Source: Parachlorella kessleri (Eukaryota > Chlorophyta > Trebouxiophyceae > Chlorellales > Chlorellaceae). From it: a DNA stretch of 64,000 nucleotides. Under the pieces are notes generated by a model. That model had not been told where the DNA came from. It searched no databases and was given only the letters and a program-made list of their open reading frames with translations. Shown here piece after piece: positions 1-9,965 of this stretch (positions are counted from its first letter, which is position 1; the number at the start of each line of letters is the position of its first letter). A program made the position numbers and the translations under genes. The stretch is from contig BBXU01002754.1 of assembly GCA_001598975.1 (NCBI GenBank), positions 1 to 64,000 on the forward strand. The letters are read 5' to 3'.

Positions 1-92
<92 letters not shown>
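1..92. repeat. (TGC)n trinucleotide run
   Basis: About thirty uninterrupted TGC units open the window, and the run probably continues upstream. It lies before the first recognisable exon of the carboxylase-like gene, in what reads as an intron ending at the pyrimidine-rich acceptor near 197. In this orientation CTG is on the + strand and CAG on the - strand. The true length may differ from the assembly. Confidence 0.95.
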
Positions 93-93
<1 letters not shown>

Positions 94-197
94 CCCCCAC
101 CAGTTAGCCCCTTCCACTGGTTGAGATATGCTGTGGCTACCACCCACCAACCCCCACACTGTCCTCCTCCCTTCCCGTCCCCTCCTGCGCTGTGCAG

Positions 198-2310
198 GCT
201 GGCTACGCCCTCACCGAAGTGCTGAGCGGCCAGGACCTGGTGGAGCACCAGCTCCGCGTGGCGGCGGGGGAGCCGCTGCGGTTGACCCAGGAGCAGGCCC
301 TGGCATTCAAGGGCTGTGCCATGGAGTGCCGCATTTATGCCGAGGAGCGCATGGCAGGTGGGGAGGGATGAGGGTGACATTGAGGTGCTGCGGTGGTCTG
401 AGGACTCAACAGTGAGTGTAAGGACAGTCATGCCTGTGCTGGCATCCATCTCACTGTGGTGCGTTTATGTAGCTTATGCCTGCCAAGGTAAAGGGGCGCC
501 TGCAGTTCACCTCCCTAAGCTTGCCTGCAACAGCGCAGCAGCCAGTCCCAGCAGCGCACGCTCGCTTCGAACCTGCAGGATGAGCTGATGCACCCATGAG
601 GCGTGCTCCCTACCCACTTACTTACTCCCTACCCACTAATAGTGTGAAACCTCTAGCAAACCCTACCAGTGGCATGGTCATCACCGCCCGTCCTCACAGC
701 GAGCGTGCGTCCTCCCTCCACAGGCACCGCCATCATGAAACGCTACCAGAAGCCGCGCGGCCTGGGGGTACGTGTGGACTCTGGGGTGGTGGAGGGGAGC
801 AAGGTCTGCGTCTCAGAGGACACTTTGGTCAGCAGGGTGGTCACGCATGGCCTGGAGAGGGCGCAAGCGCAGCAGCGCATGGCACGGTGAGCGGGATGGT
901 CCGCAAGCGTTGTGGTAGCAAGGCAACCCAAGGTGTCGCTTCGTGCAATGGCTCTTTTTGAGTAGGGGGCTTGAGGGGTCTTTGCAAGTGGTTGCCTAGT
1001 TCGAAGGAACTGCACTTGAGAGCACTTAATAGGCTCGCATGATGTTGATATTGCAGCCATCGCCACCACTGCCGCGGTGACCCATGGGGGCCCGTTTCCC
1101 GTGCCATGCACCATGTGATGAGAATACTCCTGCTGCCAAAGTTCGCCCACCCACACTCTGCCCGCCGCTTGAGCATGGTCCCGCGCTTGCCTCCTCCCAC
1201 CCCCTGCAGCGCCCTGGACACTTACGTCATCCGCGGCGTGCAGCACAACGTGCCGCTGCTGCGCAGCCTCTTGGACACTCCTGGCTTCAGCGCTGGCAAT
1301 CTTCCCACAGACCGCCTGGCCCAGCACAGCCCAACCCCCGAGACTCTGGCGCCTCACACGCTGCCGCTGAGCCGGCAGCAGGAGGGTGAGGTGGCGGCGC
1401 TGGCGGCGGTCCTGCATGTTGAGAGGGAGCTGCGCCTGCGTCAGCAGCCTACCCTACAGGTGGGTTGAACCTTGGGGGTTGGCAGGGGCCGCAGACTATG
1501 GCGGAGTGGACGTGCCGCACAGGTGGTGGCTTGCTGCTGCAGGCTCATCCGTTCACCCTCCGTGCTGCCCGCTCCCCTCACGGGTGGCAAGTGGCTGCTC
1601 CTCCTAAGCGAGCCCAGGGTAGAGTAAGGTGCAACCTGCTCAGCAAGCTGAGGAGCGCCTTACGTGGCAGTGCACGTCCGCCCTTAGAGCCCTCAGCACA
1701 AATGCCGCCCCTCAGCTGCTCCCTTCCGCAGGAAGACGAGCTCCTGGTTCTAAGGCTCAGCCCTAAGGACACAGCATTCCATGTGACAGTGCGGCCTGCC
1801 TCTCCCGCCATGGTGGCCCCCAAGCCCGGGGCCTTGCCAGCGTACGAGGTCCAGCTGGCGGACAGGGTGTTGCAGGTGGAGCCTACCAGGAACCAGGCAG
1901 GCATCCTGCTGGAGGTGAGGGCAAGTGTGCCATTTGTCAATGCAACTTTGACTGTTGCAGGAAGCTCGGCCGTTGCCAAGTCGGTGACTCGTATACCATC
2001 TTCGCAATAGCCTGGAAGAAGAAGGTTAGGGTGCCTTATGGTGGGGAATCCCTGTGCGGTTGCTGCGCACTTGCTTCAATATACAAGTTCACTGTGGAGC
2101 CGTGTCCTACTTTGTGTCTGGATCAAGAGATCCCACCTGGCTATTGCCACATGGCTCCCCCTCATGCAGGCTGACATAGATGGCAGTGGCGTGTGCTGCC
2201 AGGTCATCAAGTGGCGCCCCCGTCACTACCTGCTGCAATATTGCGGTGCCCACCGCAACGTAACCATATACTCCCCAGCAGCAGCAGCACTTGCGGCAGC
2301 GGTAGCTTGA
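198..2310 (+). CDS. Propionyl-CoA carboxylase alpha-like protein, 3' part of gene (5' end outside window)
   Basis: Five exons (about 198-357, 700-886, 1210-1459, 1732-1914, 2170-2310) join in frame with GT-AG introns to about 306 residues. They cover the end of the biotin carboxylase domain (MECRIYAEE, then VRVDSGVVEGS, then LDTYVIRGVQHN) and the PCC-type BT linker domain. The motif YVIRGVxHN with the following BT region is typical of the mitochondrial PCC alpha subunit rather than of methylcrotonyl-CoA or acetyl-CoA carboxylase. Two oddities are visible. The conserved YDPM block after VRVDSGV reads SEDTL. The ORF also stops at 2310, exactly where the biotin carrier domain with its AMKM biotinylation motif should begin, and I find no such motif before the next gene. 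It may be a divergent paralog, a split protein or a decaying gene. The SppA gene follows on the same strand. Confidence 0.8.
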
Positions 2311-2768
2311 AGTACGCCACCTCCACGGGTTGAGGGCTGTGGTTCGGTAGGTGGGTGGTCAGTCAGCAGCAGAACAGAACACTGGAGGACTTCTGTTCAC
2401 CCATCAGTGAGAGTCCAGAGAGCTAAGAGGGCGAGGCAGGTTGCTTTAATATCCGAGTTAGGTTAGAGCTGTGACTGCCTCACTGTGAGTGACTGACAAC
2501 ATAGGGTTCTGCAAAAACTACCTTGCGCAAGAATTGCTTCCAAGTAACTGTTCGCCAGGTAGTGCACTGTGTGGAGAAAAGCGCACCTGTGTGTGTTGGT
2601 TGTCTTGGTGACATATCTGTCTATTGCTATGTGTTGTGTGTTGCTTGAGACCGTAGGTGTGGTGTGAATGTATCAGACAACCTTGGGTTTTGCATCCTCA
2701 GGTTTGTGTAGTGATTTGTAGATGGGTTAGTTGGACTGTACGTAATTGTCTAAAGATCTCCCCGAAAA
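2311..2768. other. Intergenic spacer, PCC alpha-like to SppA
   Basis: I searched this stretch in three forward frames for a biotinyl carrier exon (an A-M-K-M core between glycine-rich strands) and saw none. No RNA gene or convincing polyadenylation signal is visible. It should contain the carboxylase-like gene's 3' UTR and the SppA promoter. Confidence 0.6.
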
Positions 2769-5700
2769 ATGGGTCCAACCAGCCCCAGTGTCAATTCCAC
2801 AACCATGAGTGGCGTATTGGGCAAGGTGGGCAGGTTTGCCCGCACCACCCTGGCAGCGATCGGACTTGGGACAGTCACCACTGGCGTCCTGGTCACCCTT
2901 ACCTACAAGCGGCTAGTGAAAGAGAAGGTGCGCTACACTAGATCAACATGACCAGTTGATTATGATGATCGCACATACGTGCATCTAGACATGGCTAGAC
3001 CAATCAGTGCTGCCTTCCTGCAGTTGAAGCTCCAGCCCGACCTAACCCTGCCAGCGGAGGGCTTCATCTTGGAGATAGACCTGGAAGATGTGGAGCTCTC
3101 AGAGAAGCAGTCAGGCGGCCTGCAGGTATGCCAACGGGCCCACTGATCACTTACACCCCCTGCCTAGCCGCCTGCCCTAGGTTTCTATCCCCCAAAGAAA
3201 CCAGACTTTGAAATTCACCACTTCCACAGCCGAGCAAAGCAGCTTACTTGGACAGCCGGTGCTGGTGTGTCCCCCCACGTGGCTGTGTGGTGTCTTGCAG
3301 GCGCTGCTGTCCAAGAGCCGGCCCAAGCTGGAGCTGCAGAAGGCCGTCAGGGCCTTGAAGGTGGCCGGCGGCGATGAGCGGGTGGTGGGCCTGCTTGCCC
3401 TGGTGGGAGACCTTGGCAAAGAGGCCGGCCTGGCCCAGGTGCAGGAGCTGAGGCAGGCAGTGCAGGCCTTCAGGTAAGCCTGGCAGACCAGAGTTTCCTG
3501 ATAACCTGGGTTATCTGTAACGCTTCGTGTTTCACCGGTGCTTTGGTGCTGTTCTGCAATCCATGTCGCACTGATATAGCAGGATGGCATCTGTGCTTTT
3601 CGTAAGGAGCCCATCCGGCAGGAACAGCGCCATTCACCATGAGGGCGGCAGGGGCATGCTGTGTCTGACTAGCCATCCCTTGAAGCTCTGGTCGTACTGT
3701 CCGCTTATGTGGTGTCGCTCGTCACCATGGCGTCTGCAGGGAGAAGGCTCAAGGCCGGGCTGCGAGCGTGGCTTATGCGGACTCCTTTGGTGATGTGGGC
3801 GGCACTGGGGTGTACTATTTGGCAAGGTCAGTCCCAGACCCATGACAGTGCCTGGTCCTCTTCAGGCAACCTGCTTGCTGAGCGCTGAAATATGAAATGT
3901 GTGGGTGAGGGCATGCAACACCTTGGTGTCAAGGATGTCAAAGCGGGGACAGTCAGTAGAAAGCACAGCTTGTGAGGCGGCACAGCTGCCTGGCTGCCCT
4001 GCTAGCCTGCCTTTGACGTACCCGCTTGCTAACATGTGAGTCCTGCCCTGCCTCTGCTGCAGTGCGTTTGAGCACCTGTATGTGATGCCAACCGGGTTTG
4101 TCGGGTTCACGGGGCTGGCGGTTCAGGCCCCGTTTGCCAGGAAGCTGCTGGACAGGTTCAAGATCAAGCCGCTTGTTGTACAGCGAGAGGTATGTATGGG
4201 TGCCATGATAATGTGTTGTGTGTGGTGCACGACGCCTGATGTTCTTGTTGTCTGTGTTGACAAGCTATGCGGTGAATATTTGTAGTGAGCAGGGGTGCAG
4301 CAAGTGGAAAGGGGTAGTGCACCAACCTGTGCGAGCGTCCATTTCACTCCTATGCCGTCAAACTGGCTGGCGTGCTGCGGTTGCCCTCACATAGCTCGAC
4401 AGCAGCATCACTATACAGAATGGCTTGGACCCCGCGGTCTCAATCCATGCAGGAGTTCAAGTCCGCCCTAAGCTTCGCGACAGGCAGCGGCTTTACAGAG
4501 CCCGAGCGGCATGCCACCACCAGCCTGCTGCAAGACCTTTCATCACAGATCATCGCTGACGTGGCAGCGGGGAGGCGGCTCACGGCGCAAGCTGTTCAGG
4601 CAGCGGTGGACGGCGCGCCCCACACTGCCCACGCAGCCATCAAGCTTGGCCTGGTGGACGCGGCGCTGTACAGGGACCAGGCAGCCAAGATGGTGGCACG
4701 GCTGGCTGAACTCAAAGCCAGGGGCCCGCTCAAGGCTGCATCGGTGTTAGAGCCAAACAAGCAGCAGCATGAGCAGCAGGAAGTCAAGGGTCAGCTGCAT
4801 GCGCAGCAGGAGGAGCAGCAGCAACCAGGGCAGCAGCAGCAGCAGGCTGTGCAGCAGGCTGTGCAGCAGGGTTCCAGTGGGGGCTTTGAGGCGGCTGCCA
4901 GAGCGCTGCTGGCCACGCCTGACGCGGAGCCCAGCCGGCAGCTGAAGCGGGTGCCGCTGCAGAAGTACATCAAGGTGGTAGAGGCACAGCAGGCGCAGCG
5001 GCTGAAGCTGAAGCAGGTCGACTCATTGCAGCAGGTATGCCGGCAGAGGTGCAAATGATTCATGCTGTGGCTTTAGAGTATTGCGCTGCATGGGCCGTGT
5101 GGGTAGTGTGAACAAGATGAAGTTCTGTGAGGAAATGCTGGTGTCTGGTTTGCAGTGGCCGCTGTGCCGCCAGCATGAGGTGGGCAAGGCAGTCTGACAG
5201 CCATGGGCCGCCCGCTGCTTGCAAGGATAGTTAATGCCATGGGTACATGGTCCGTACCGGTCCCGACTGGTCATATTGCAGCATGATCCACATCGGCTCC
5301 ACCTAACAACACTCGCGCCATGAGCAGACCTGGCGAATGGTGCCTAAGTGCAGGCGCTGAAGGACCTGCACAGGATGATCAAGGAGGATGGGGACGAGAC
5401 GGAGGAGGTGGATAAGACCGGCCAGCAGAAGGCCAAGGCCAAGCAGCTGCAGGGTGTACTGGGGTCGCTGCAAGTGCCCATGGTTGCAGTGCTCACGCTG
5501 ACGGGTCCAATCAGCCAGGGCAGGTGGGTGGGAGTGGCATGGAGGTCCGGGCAAATACAAGGGGTGTCCAGAGGCGCCTCTGCAACCATGTGTTCCCAGG
5601 ATCAGGCTGCACATAGTGGGCCTTACAAGCTTACGGGTGGGGTGCTTGACAGGATCCTGGATCAGTAATGAAGTTGAGTGTCGCCTGGGCAAAGCGAACC

Positions 5701-7601
5701 TGAAGGCACTGGCTCCCCTAGGTGTTCCACCTTCCCTCGAAGCACAACAGGCATACTGCGTTGGCCCACAGGGAGGAGCCTAGCCCTACATCTTCAAGCC
5801 AGAAGCAGATTGCTAGCCTTCCGGTGGTGAAGGCCTTGGAGAAAGTGCGCTCAAATCCTGCAATCAAGGCGGTGGTGCTGCGCATAGACTCCCCAGGTAT
5901 GTTGTTGGCCCTTCAACCATCACATGCGAACCGTTGTCTGATTTTCTTTGATTATGCCCTTTAATTGGAGTATGTTACGAGCCCATGTATGCTGGCCTTG
6001 TTGCGGACAGCGCAATCGAGGCAGGAAATCTCCCAGTGCTGGAGGGAGGATCGCCCCTAAGCTCTTGGCTAGGCTATCTCCCGGTTGCAGGGGGGTCTGC
6101 TGTGGCGTCGGATGCGATCCACCGGCAGGTTCTCCGCCTGCGGCAGTCGGGCAAGACTGTGGTCGTCAGCATGGGCAACGCAGCCGCCTCCGGTGGCTAC
6201 TACATCTCGTGCCCTGCCAACAAGATCGTGGCCCAGCCAGCCACCCTGACAGGCAGCATCGGAGTTCTGGCAGGTGTGGCTCACCACTGGATGGACCATG
6301 GAAAAGGAAGTTATCATAGGGTGTTGCGCGCAGGCGGCGGTGGTATCACTTCCATCCAGTGGTGAAACTAGGAGTTGTGCAGAAGTAGCTCCGCTTGCTT
6401 TGTGGCACTGCAAGAATGGGCATTGTTCATGTGCCCAAGATAGCTTACTGCAGGGAAGTTTAATGCCAAGGAGTTCCTGGAAGACCAGGGCATCAATTTC
6501 GAGACAATCAAAACTGGCAAGAATGCAGACGCCCTGTCGTTTGTGGATGGTGAGTAATCGCGGAGTATGCTTAGCATGATACTGGCTTGCGGAACCAATG
6601 GAAAGTATCATGTACGCACCTGGGTGGTAGCAACATGTGTTCAGCACAGAGGCGCAGCACAGCACAGATAGCAAGCCTGTGGTAGATGAGAGCTGACTGC
6701 AGCTGATGGCTGCTAGCCCTCTGAGAGAACAGGCTAGATGAAGCTCTGCAGAGAGCCGCCCGGGCACATGCAGAGGCAGGAACGAGGTTGAGCCAGTGTA
6801 CTTATATCACCCCTGCCCGAGCCCCGAGCCCCTGTCTCCATCATTGAGGACGTTTCATTGTGCAACAGGCTACACCGAGGAGCAGGAGGCACACGTGAAC
6901 CGCCTGATAGACGATGTGTATGCCCACTTCCTGGAGCGCGTGGCTGAGGGGCGGGGCAAGCCGCTGGAGGAGGTCCGAGCCCTGGCTAAAGGCCGTGTGT
7001 GGACGGGGCAGCAGGCGCTGGCGCATGGGTTAGTCGATGCCCTGGGGGGCCTTGATGATGCCGTACGCCTGGCCAAGCTGGAGGCCAAGCTGCCACTAGA
7101 GGTGGGTTGCTGCAGGTCTGGCGATGCACTGGTGGGTGGTGGGGCGGCACAGATTGTAGTGGAAGGATCTCCAGCATGCGTGCATGTTGTTTGCATTTTG
7201 TCCGCATGCGCAGGCATGCAGACTCCGAGCAGTTGTGATTCGGAACGCTGGTCAATTCGTGCCCCGAGTGTGCCTTCCGTGCCCTGATACTGCTGCCTAC
7301 ACGTTGGGTGCAGGAGGACGCCGTGCTGGTTCAGGATGTGTGGCCGGAGCCACGTGGCACGATAGGCAGGCTAGTTGACTTGGTTAAGGGCCGGGAGAGC
7401 CTACCAGGGGCTGCTGCCTTGCTGGCCCTCTTGCTACATAGCAGCAGCGGCAGCCAGCAGGTTGCAGCAGATCCTGCGGTGAAGGCACTGCTGGTACAGG
7501 GTGGCCAGCAGCTTGTGAGCAGCCAGGCAGTGCTGCAGAGTGGCCGGGGACCGCAGTTGTTCTCGGTCCAAGTGCAACAGCTACTAAGCAGCCTGCGATG
7601 A
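2769..7601 (+). CDS. sppA: SppA-type signal peptide peptidase / protease IV (peptidase S49)
   Basis: A multi-exon serine protease gene. SppA enzymes cleave signal peptides and other membrane-associated peptides; the plant homologue SPPA1 is a light-induced thylakoid protein. The N-terminus has a predicted membrane segment (about residues 16-40). Two S49 modules follow. In the first, the tract LVVQREEFKSA places the general-base lysine at codon 4459-4461. In the second, [13 protein letters not shown] is followed by NAAASGGYY with the nucleophile serine at codon 6189-6191, then TGSIGVL. A charged Q-rich insert (about 4750-4890) separates the modules. The last exon (7314-7601) ends LLSSLR. Exon joins such as 5897/6091 and 6550/6869 restore conserved motifs exactly. 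The start could be the ATG at 2769 or the one at 2805; the membrane segment follows both. The catalytic Lys/Ser dyad is intact, so the enzyme should be active. A plastid location is inferred. Confidence 0.9.
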
Positions 7602-8499
7602 CTTGAACACATGCCATGAGTATGTACCGTTTGATACCCTTTCGTCGTTGGAATTTTGTGATGTTTCTTGGTGCGGGAGCCAGCTTGACATGCTTTGAAG
7701 TCACCCTGCTGCTAGCCACTTGGGAGGCTAGCAGTAGACAACTGCTCATTTTGGTGGGAGATCTACTGCCTCGCTAATTTAGCAAGGCCTCCAAACCCAG
7801 GCCCATAAATCTCAGCCTCGACAGACCTATTTAGTAGATCTGTTGGCCCAATGCGCACCTGGCTCTAGCCTTGATATGCATATCAAGGCTAGAGCCACAG
7901 CTATACCCAGATCGCACTATTTGCCTGTCACAGTTGGACACAAGCATTTCCACCATCGCCGTATTTGTTTGCCACACGCCTTTTTGCCCAGTCTCCGCCA
8001 GAGGTATCTGCACTGTGTGCCCGTGAATTGCTTCCTTTCTCACACTTGTCGTCCTCCTGCCATACCTTCCACATATGAGAGTCTACGGGGGGCCACTGAG
8101 GTAAGAGGTGGAGGAGTCTGAGATCACTGTATGGTGCATATGACCACCGGGAACCTTTATCAGGACAGGCAGGCCAGGGGCACCGCCTACAGTAAGCTTG
8201 TCCCAGCCCTGAACGGGTTGCGATTACTATGGGTGTCTAACCCAAAGGTGGGGACATTCAAGGGCAACCTTGCGCTTGCAGCATTGGAAACAGAGCGTTG
8301 CAGCCATGGCACTAGCAGTGGCATCCGCTCGCAGCGCGCCAGCGCCCAATGACCAATTCCGCAGCACTTCTAAAGGTCTTCCTTGGTTTCTCACGCAGCA
8401 AATCTCTCTGTCTGCTTGTCTTGGTGACAAAGTGCACCTGAAACCTATACCTGCCCCTCCAGCACTGTTTTCAGCCCTTCGCAATAGAGCTTAACAAGG
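7602..8499. other. Intergenic spacer, SppA to CAP gene
   Basis: About 0.9 kb between two + strand genes. Apart from the long perfect palindrome at 7860-7897 I see no gene. Short ORFs here have no recognisable motifs. Confidence 0.6.
7860..7897. repeat. 38-bp perfect palindrome
   Basis: The sequence is identical to its own reverse complement over all 38 bases, with no spacer and centred on TGCA. The outer arm begins TGGCTCTAGCC and the inner arm TTGATATGCATATCAA. It lies about 260 bp after the SppA stop codon and 640 bp before the CAP start. It could form a hairpin in a 3' UTR, mark a mobile-element end, or bind a dimeric factor; nothing here decides between these. Confidence 0.97.
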
Positions 8500-9659
8500 A
8501 TGAGGTTCACAATCGCGGTGTTTGTCGTCTGCCTTCTCCCGCTGGCATCAGGTAGGCGAAGGCTAGCCAGAGGAAAGGTTTGTTCCTGTTGCCGGCTTGC
8601 CCCGTGACCTCTGGCGAATTGAGATGATGACAACAGCTTGTGCTAGGGCGCTGGTTTCCAGTTAGATTGGATGGGGCTGGTCCTTTAGCGCAGGTCGTGG
8701 CCTGAAGGGATTCGACTTTGCTAGTATCTGGAGCCAGATGGCCGCGCCTGGATCCTTGTCCACCGTGCCCACGTCCACGACTCAGACCTTTCCTGCCACG
8801 CAAATGAGTTTCCCTACAGGTGCGCTGTCACAAGCAGCCCAGATGGTCCTAGAGCGCCCAGCTGCTAACTCTACGGTTCACCCATGCAGGCGGCTTCACC
8901 AACCTCCCGCTGGCAGTGCCCAGCATCACCACCACCATAACTACCATCAACAAGCCTGTCACTTCAAACCCCGTCACTTCAAACCCAGGTAAGGCCGGCT
9001 TTCCCCTTGGTACCAAGAGCATGGCTGCACCTGAGTTGCAAAGCATTGCTGCGCTTCAGCAGTCAATCTACAGGTTCTTGCTGCCTCTTTTGCAGCCCCA
9101 GCAACCGCCACCCCCACGACCACCACCCAGCCAGCACCCACAACCACGTCAGGCGCCACGTTCTCCACAACCGCATGCCCTGACCCCCAGGCCGCACTGG
9201 ACAAACATAACCAGCTGAGGAGCCTGGTGGGGACCCCTGCCCTCACCTGGTCCGACAATCTCGCGGCCCAGGCTCAAGCATGGTCTAACCGCTGCGTGTT
9301 TGCCCACAGTGGCGGAAGCTACGGTACGTGACGTATTCTCCAGCCTCATTTCCCACACCTCTCTTACACGTCATCCATAGTGGGGCTGACACAGCTTGAA
9401 AAGTTGGTTTGCAGGCGAGAACCTGGCCGAGGGAACGGTCTTCACAACATGCGCCCAGGGAATTCAGATGTGGGTGGATGAGAGGCCTCTATATAAGGGT
9501 GATTTCTCCGAAGCGTCTGGCCATTACTCCCAAATGGTCTGGCGTGCCACCACCGCAGTTGGGTGTGGCTTTGCCAAGTGCAGCTACGGGGGCTACGTAA
9601 CGTGTCTTTACAGTGTGGCAGGTAACGTTCTTGGGCAGTTCTCCCAAAATGCTCCATAA
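8500..9659 (+). CDS. Secreted CAP-domain (PR-1/SCP-like) protein
   Basis: The start at 8500 gives a clear signal peptide (MRFTIAVFVVCLLPLASG) that ends at a GTAGGC donor. Later exons encode a Thr/Pro/Ser-rich linker (about 8880-9150), then a CAP domain that begins HNQLRSLVG and continues with LTWSDNLAAQAQAW. The join between the exon ending near 9325 and that starting at 9415 recreates FAHSGGSYGENLAEG. The diagnostic GHYSQMVWRATTAVGCG lies at about 9520-9572. The CAP histidines and glutamate (H in HSGG, E in GENLA, H in GHYSQ) are present. CAP proteins are extracellular sterol- or peptide-binding or wall-associated proteins, and the linker suggests O-glycosylation. The gene is convergent with the channel gene, whose stop lies 306 bp downstream. 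Confidence 0.9.
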
Positions 9660-9965
9660 TGATTCTAGCAGATATTTGACAACGGAATGGTTTCACAACA
9701 GATTATGACAAACAATTAATTCATCTTTAGCTACTGGGTGCAAATAGATGCGAAAGGCGGTCCCCAAAAGATTATTGATGGAGTGTCAGACCTCAAGTAC
9801 TCAACTGTTTGTAATCTGGCCGGACTGTCAATCATGCTCACAAGCCAAGTACAAACCATAAATTGGTTCCAAGTTTGATAAAGATCCCGCACCAGAACTA
9901 ATGCATCTCGGCCAGGCCCCAAGCAACCTTATGCTCCCTCCCTCCTGCCTATAGCTGGCGTAGCC
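9660..9965. other. Convergent 3' spacer, CAP gene and channel gene
   Basis: Holds the 3' ends of two convergent genes. The only signal is a TGTAA pentamer at 9810-9814, the usual chlorophyte polyadenylation signal, 150 bp after the CAP stop. No gene is seen. Confidence 0.5.
9810..9814 (+). promoter_or_regulatory. Candidate TGTAA polyadenylation signal of the CAP gene
   Basis: Green algae use TGTAA instead of AATAAA. This copy is on the coding strand downstream of the CAP stop. A five-base match is weak on its own. Confidence 0.35.

Noticed and set aside
743..1417. 224-codon ORF on the - strand across the PCC alpha-like exons
   Set aside because: It is antisense to exons with clear carboxylase homology and shows no domain of its own; GC-rich coding DNA often keeps the opposite strand open.
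2311..2768. Search for a hidden biotinyl carrier exon
   Set aside because: No A-M-K-M core or surrounding glycine-rich pattern was found in any forward frame, so I report the domain as absent from the window.
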